Source: Turnera subulata (taxonomy: Eukaryota > Streptophyta > Magnoliopsida > Malpighiales > Passifloraceae). From it: 64,000 bases of DNA. The stretch is taken from contig JAKUCV010005450.1 in assembly GCA_028386065.3 (NCBI GenBank), positions 142,443 to 206,442 on the forward strand. Reading direction: 5' to 3'. Positions 59,605 to 64,000 of this stretch are shown piece after piece. The position numbers were made by a program, and so were the translations under genes. Under the pieces are notes generated by a model, which saw only the letters and a list, made by a program, of their open reading frames with translations, made no database searches and was not told where the DNA came from. How positions within the stretch are numbered: the stretch's first letter is position 1; each line of letters opens with the position of its first letter.

Positions 59605-59805
59605 GAACAGTGTTTTCGGCATGAACAGTATTTTCCGGCGAGGCGTGAACAGTATTTTCGGCGTGAACAGTAACGAAACTTTAGAAGCGTTTGGCCGGAA
59701 TTTTGATGCCTCGGCAAAAATGATCCGGCACCGTGAATAGAAATTTCCGACGACCATGAATAGTAATTTTGACCGATCTAGCAACCGTGAATAGCGTTTT
59801 TGGCC
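59605..59805 (+). repeat. Degenerate GTGAACAGTATTTTCGGC repeats
   Basis: About seven units of the form (C)GTGAA(C/T)AG(T)..TTT(C)GGC spaced 18-50 bp, for example at 59606, 59621, 59647 and 59663 and as GTGAATAG forms at 59732-59795. The core is the reverse complement of the ACTGTTCA seen in the copia A leader. Confidence 0.65.
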
Positions 59806-61067
59806 GATCCGACGAACCCCGAAGTGTTCGATCGGAATCCGACGCCTTGGGTTTTTCCCCGCCAAGCCCAGAAGGCTAATGGCATATACATACCGGAATA
59901 GTAACCGGATATTAGTAATATATATTATATGTATTATTGCTGAAAGATTTATCGAGTAAGCATATTTTTTTTTTGTTTTTATTTAAATTACGATTGGGCT
60001 ATTAAAGGGCCCACTGCATTTAAATTTATGTTTTAATTTTATTTATGCTTTATTTGGGCTCATGAAAGGCCCATAATGGCCGGCTAAGCCGCCTATTTCT
60101 TTACATTTTTTTTTATTAGGTTCGCTATAGGCCCATTGCATTTATTTTTCAGCAATTTAATTTTTATTGGGCTAATTAATAAAAAGGCCCATCGCATTTA
60201 ATTTTTAGGCATTTATTTTTTTTAATTGGGCTATAAAAGGGCCCATTGTATTTAATTACCTTGCCTTTAATTTTATGCTTTATATGGGCTCGTACTAGGC
60301 CCTTCATTTAATTTTCTGTAATTTATTTTACTTGGGATAATTTATTATAGGCCCCTTGCTTATTTATTTTAATTAAGCATTTCCTTATTAGATTATGATA
60401 TTTGAATTTAAGACCCTCAAAATTTCCGAAAGAAATTTGTTATGGGTATTAAATGAGGACATGAATTTATATGATAATAGTCTGGTAGACTAAATATAAG
60501 AGTCCAGCAGACTCAATAAAGGAAAATACAACGAAGACTGGTAGACTAAATATAAGAGTCCAGCAGACTCAATAAAGGAAAATACAACGAAGACTCGAAG
60601 TCTTACCGTTCAAAAGATCCTGACGATCCCTCAAAAGGAAAATTAAGAATAAAAACATAAACCACCAGAAGGTGGACGTTGTATAACCATCAAGAAGATG
60701 GATATTGTATGACCATCACGTAGATGGATATTGAAATTATACTTGCTTACCCTGAAGGAGCAATTTATTTTATATTCAATTTATTTTATGATCAATTTAT
60801 ATTATTACGCGTTGCGATCTAATTTACTTACTTTTCATTAATTTATAATTGTTTCTCGAATAATGCCTTACGTTTTTAGTCCCGAAGACCATGCCAAGTT
60901 GACATCCACAGGGGGAGAATTATATGTGTGGATGCCAATATACCCTGAAGGTATAAGCCAATATTGAATGTTCTTATTTTATGTTCAACTTTATTATTAA
61001 TCGTTATAATTACATGCATGTTATTATTAAATTCTTAATATGAACATGAAGCCATTGTTTTAATGAC
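59774..61067. repeat. Direct duplication, copy 1 (period 2933 bp)
   Basis: Matches 62707-64000 base for base with a constant offset of 2933 and one substitution that I could find (near 60820 versus 63752). Contains the TGGGCT...AGGCCCA array (59995-60350) and a 56-bp local tandem pair at about 60478-60590. Confidence 0.95.
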
Positions 61068-61670
61068 TCTGGCATTTGTCCTGAAGACAATGCGTGACAT
61101 ATTCCGTATTTAATAGAATGAAAATTATTCATAAGTAATATATGATTGTACAACCTAAAAATGAGAAGAGGATTAATATGCTCTAGAAGAGCATAAGTTT
61201 ATTACGCTCTAGAAGAGTATATATTAAGCTCCGGAAGAGCACAAGTTTTATTGTAGTATAACGTGCTCTAGAAGAGTAAAATATTTACGCTCTGCAAGAG
61301 CTGAGATGTTGAATATCTCTATATTAAAAGGCTATTGTTGTAGCTAACAAACAAGTTGTGAAAAGTTTACCAGCATTGTTCTTTAGATTGTGCTATATAA
61401 AAATTCGGGTTATTGGAAATTGCCATATCCAGCCAGAAGCTGGAATGCATTAGCCTGAAGCTAATAATTTTAAGTTATTAAATACACGGTTTGCACAGCC
61501 CGAAACTGAGACTAACTGGAAGTTAGCTGATAGAAATGTAATTTACAGCTGGTAAATAATTTTCCCATGTTATCATATCCAGCCTGAAGCTGGCACATAT
61601 ATCAGCCTGAAGCTGGCACACATTGCAGCCTGAAGCTGACACCAACTTGAAGTTGGTTTATTGATTCATT
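60478..61670 (+). repeat. Small-hairpin region of the second element
   Basis: Hairpins include TAGTC-TGGTA-GACTA (60478), CCACC-AGAA-GGTGG (60662), CCATC-AAGAA-GATGG (60687), CCATC-ACGTA-GATGG (60714), TATACC-CTGAA-GGTATA (60939-60955), TGTC-CTGAA-GACA (61076), GCTC-TAGAA-GAGC and GCTC-CGGAA-GAGC (61180-61230), TAGC-CTGAA-GCTA (61453) and several CAGC-CTGAA-GCTG (61570-61640). Confidence 0.85.
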
Positions 61671-62706
61671 GTTTAGCATGACCGGTTGGGCTATCCCGGT
61701 TCAATAATGATGCACTAAATTTGATTTGGTCATTGATTGAAAAAAATCAGAAGTTTTACAATCAATAAATTTTCATGTGATTGTGCTGCTGCAAAAATTT
61801 ATTATACGGCCTTCCTAAGATGAGAATGGTCTAGTATCACCAGCAAGTTTGAGAATAGTTCAGGGACATAAACGCGGACTGATAAATCCGCGATGTTAAC
61901 CATCTAGGTAATTTTTACGATGCATCGACTAGATGGACTATTGTGTGACGCAAGTTGGCATTGTGCGCACTTGTTTTAATGATTAAGCCACTTGCTGGTA
62001 CATATCCCTACTTATGTTACTAGACTATATGTCTAGATAATGTTGGGATATTTCATCAATAAGAGACTGTATATCATTGGAAATAAACCCAAACAAATCT
62101 GGGGGAACATTGACAACTGATTGCACGACTGTTGATGAAATATTATTGCTTGAGAAATTGATATTTTATATGCAGCAACATTGTGCATCAAGCCAACATG
62201 ATGTTATAAGACCCCCCCATTTAATTAATTAATGGTCACATAAATAGTATCTCCCATATTCGGACCTTGAGTTATATAATGCTCTACCACAGGGTTGTGA
62301 AATTGGTCCCTTAAAGAAGATTGGGAATCTACGTTGGGTATGTATCTCCATATATTATAAAGATAATTGAAACCTATGACAGGGGATTGGAGATTCATTT
62401 ATAGCAACATTTGCTTATTAGTTGATGTTTCACCCAACATCAGGGGGAGAGAAAATAAGCAGCTGGATCAAGAGAATTATTGAAGTGACTTATCAATATA
62501 TGATTCTTGATCCTCAAATATTAATATGAACCTGAAGTTCAAAGAGATGATTCATTTGCAAAAGATTAATAAGACATTTGCCAGACATAATTATTTGAAA
62601 TATGTGACCATATACCAGCTGCAAATGCTCCTGCTTTAATGTTCCTAAAGAACAATATAAGTATGCAAATGAATCTATATGCTCGGTTCCATAAGAAAAA
62701 TTTTTA

Positions 62707-64000
62707 CGATCTAGCAACCGTGAATAGCGTTTTTGGCCGATCCGACGAACCCCGAAGTGTTCGATCGGAATCCGACGCCTTGGGTTTTTCCCCGCCAAGC
62801 CCAGAAGGCTAATGGCATATACATACCGGAATAGTAACCGGATATTAGTAATATATATTATATGTATTATTGCTGAAAGATTTATCGAGTAAGCATATTT
62901 TTTTTTTGTTTTTATTTAAATTACGATTGGGCTATTAAAGGGCCCACTGCATTTAAATTTATGTTTTAATTTTATTTATGCTTTATTTGGGCTCATGAAA
63001 GGCCCATAATGGCCGGCTAAGCCGCCTATTTCTTTACATTTTTTTTTATTAGGTTCGCTATAGGCCCATTGCATTTATTTTTCAGCAATTTAATTTTTAT
63101 TGGGCTAATTAATAAAAAGGCCCATCGCATTTAATTTTTAGGCATTTATTTTTTTTAATTGGGCTATAAAAGGGCCCATTGTATTTAATTACCTTGCCTT
63201 TAATTTTATGCTTTATATGGGCTCGTACTAGGCCCTTCATTTAATTTTCTGTAATTTATTTTACTTGGGATAATTTATTATAGGCCCCTTGCTTATTTAT
63301 TTTAATTAAGCATTTCCTTATTAGATTATGATATTTGAATTTAAGACCCTCAAAATTTCCGAAAGAAATTTGTTATGGGTATTAAATGAGGACATGAATT
63401 TATATGATAATAGTCTGGTAGACTAAATATAAGAGTCCAGCAGACTCAATAAAGGAAAATACAACGAAGACTGGTAGACTAAATATAAGAGTCCAGCAGA
63501 CTCAATAAAGGAAAATACAACGAAGACTCGAAGTCTTACCGTTCAAAAGATCCTGACGATCCCTCAAAAGGAAAATTAAGAATAAAAACATAAACCACCA
63601 GAAGGTGGACGTTGTATAACCATCAAGAAGATGGATATTGTATGACCATCACGTAGATGGATATTGAAATTATACTTGCTTACCCTGAAGGAGCAATTTA
63701 TTTTATATTCAATTTATTTTATGATCAATTTATATTATTACGCGTTGCGATCAAATTTACTTACTTTTCATTAATTTATAATTGTTTCTCGAATAATGCC
63801 TTACGTTTTTAGTCCCGAAGACCATGCCAAGTTGACATCCACAGGGGGAGAATTATATGTGTGGATGCCAATATACCCTGAAGGTATAAGCCAATATTGA
63901 ATGTTCTTATTTTATGTTCAACTTTATTATTAATCGTTATAATTACATGCATGTTATTATTAAATTCTTAATATGAACATGAAGCCATTGTTTTAATGAC
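62707..64000. repeat. Direct duplication, copy 2, running off the window
   Basis: Second copy of 59774-61067; see that entry. The junction at 62700-62707 joins the condensed pol remnant to the leader repeat sequence. Confidence 0.95.

Larger units (their letters stand above)
58480..64000 (+). mobile_element. Second Ty1/copia element with a copia A type body (5' part only)
   Basis: A 198-bp LTR (58480-58677, TGTTATAAAA...ACAACA) is followed by the same primer-binding region CGTTATCAGCACGAG (58678-58692) as copia A. The body from about 59850 matches 5490-6590 plus 14098-16650 of copia A, including the TGGGCT...AGGCCCA array, the small hairpins, GGGGGAGAATTATATGTGTG and the condensed integrase remnant (61680-62640). 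The LTR and GC-rich leader do not match copia A beyond their ends. A 2933-bp unit is directly duplicated from 62707 on. The 3' LTR is beyond the window. Confidence 0.85.

Overview
The window is nuclear DNA of a flowering plant, most likely a eudicot; I cannot name the species. Evidence: GT-AG introns, AT-rich spacers, plant-specific gene families (phytocyanin, an intronless polyamine oxidase of the PAO5 type, a GH35 beta-galactosidase with 18 exons) and a dense load of nested LTR retrotransposons.

Layout. 1-3.7 kb: a two-exon phytocyanin/early-nodulin-like gene on the minus strand, plus two broken tandem relatives; one carries a complete 331-bp TRIM element with a 5-bp target duplication. 4.5-18.2 kb: a Ty1/copia element ('copia A') with 198-bp LTRs and a heavily eroded pol, interrupted by a second copia element ('copia B', 6590-14092, perfect target duplication) and a LINE fragment. 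19.6-20.3 kb: a small acidic protein gene of unknown function. 25.0-26.7 kb: PAO5-like polyamine oxidase. 26.8-33.1 kb: long AT-rich spacer with no gene I can support. 33.9-47.1 kb: a solo LTR on the minus strand, split by a young, complete-looking Ty3/gypsy chromovirus (35456-46157) with 2.96-kb LTRs. 47.7-51.6 kb: a six-exon gene of unknown function with a perfect E2F-type site upstream and a LINE tail in an intron. 53.0-57.6 kb: beta-galactosidase on the minus strand, convergent with the previous gene. 58.5-64 kb: the 5' part of a second member of the copia A body family, carrying a 2933-bp direct duplication that runs off the window.

The host genes do not form a pathway or cluster: they are independent units (cell-surface protein, polyamine turnover, cell-wall galactan turnover, unknown cell-cycle-linked candidate) separated by transposons. 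The most unusual material is in the retrotransposons. Copia A and its relative at 58-64 kb are packed with small hairpins whose stems vary while the loop stays close to NNGAA. Their leaders also hold arrays of TGGGCT...AGGCCCA inverted repeats. Copia B has 15 perfect copies of the 12-bp palindrome AACATCGATGTT between its primer-binding site and gag. Two diverged gypsy LTR types share hairpins with changing stems and a constant GAC-type loop. These are direct observations; function is inference.
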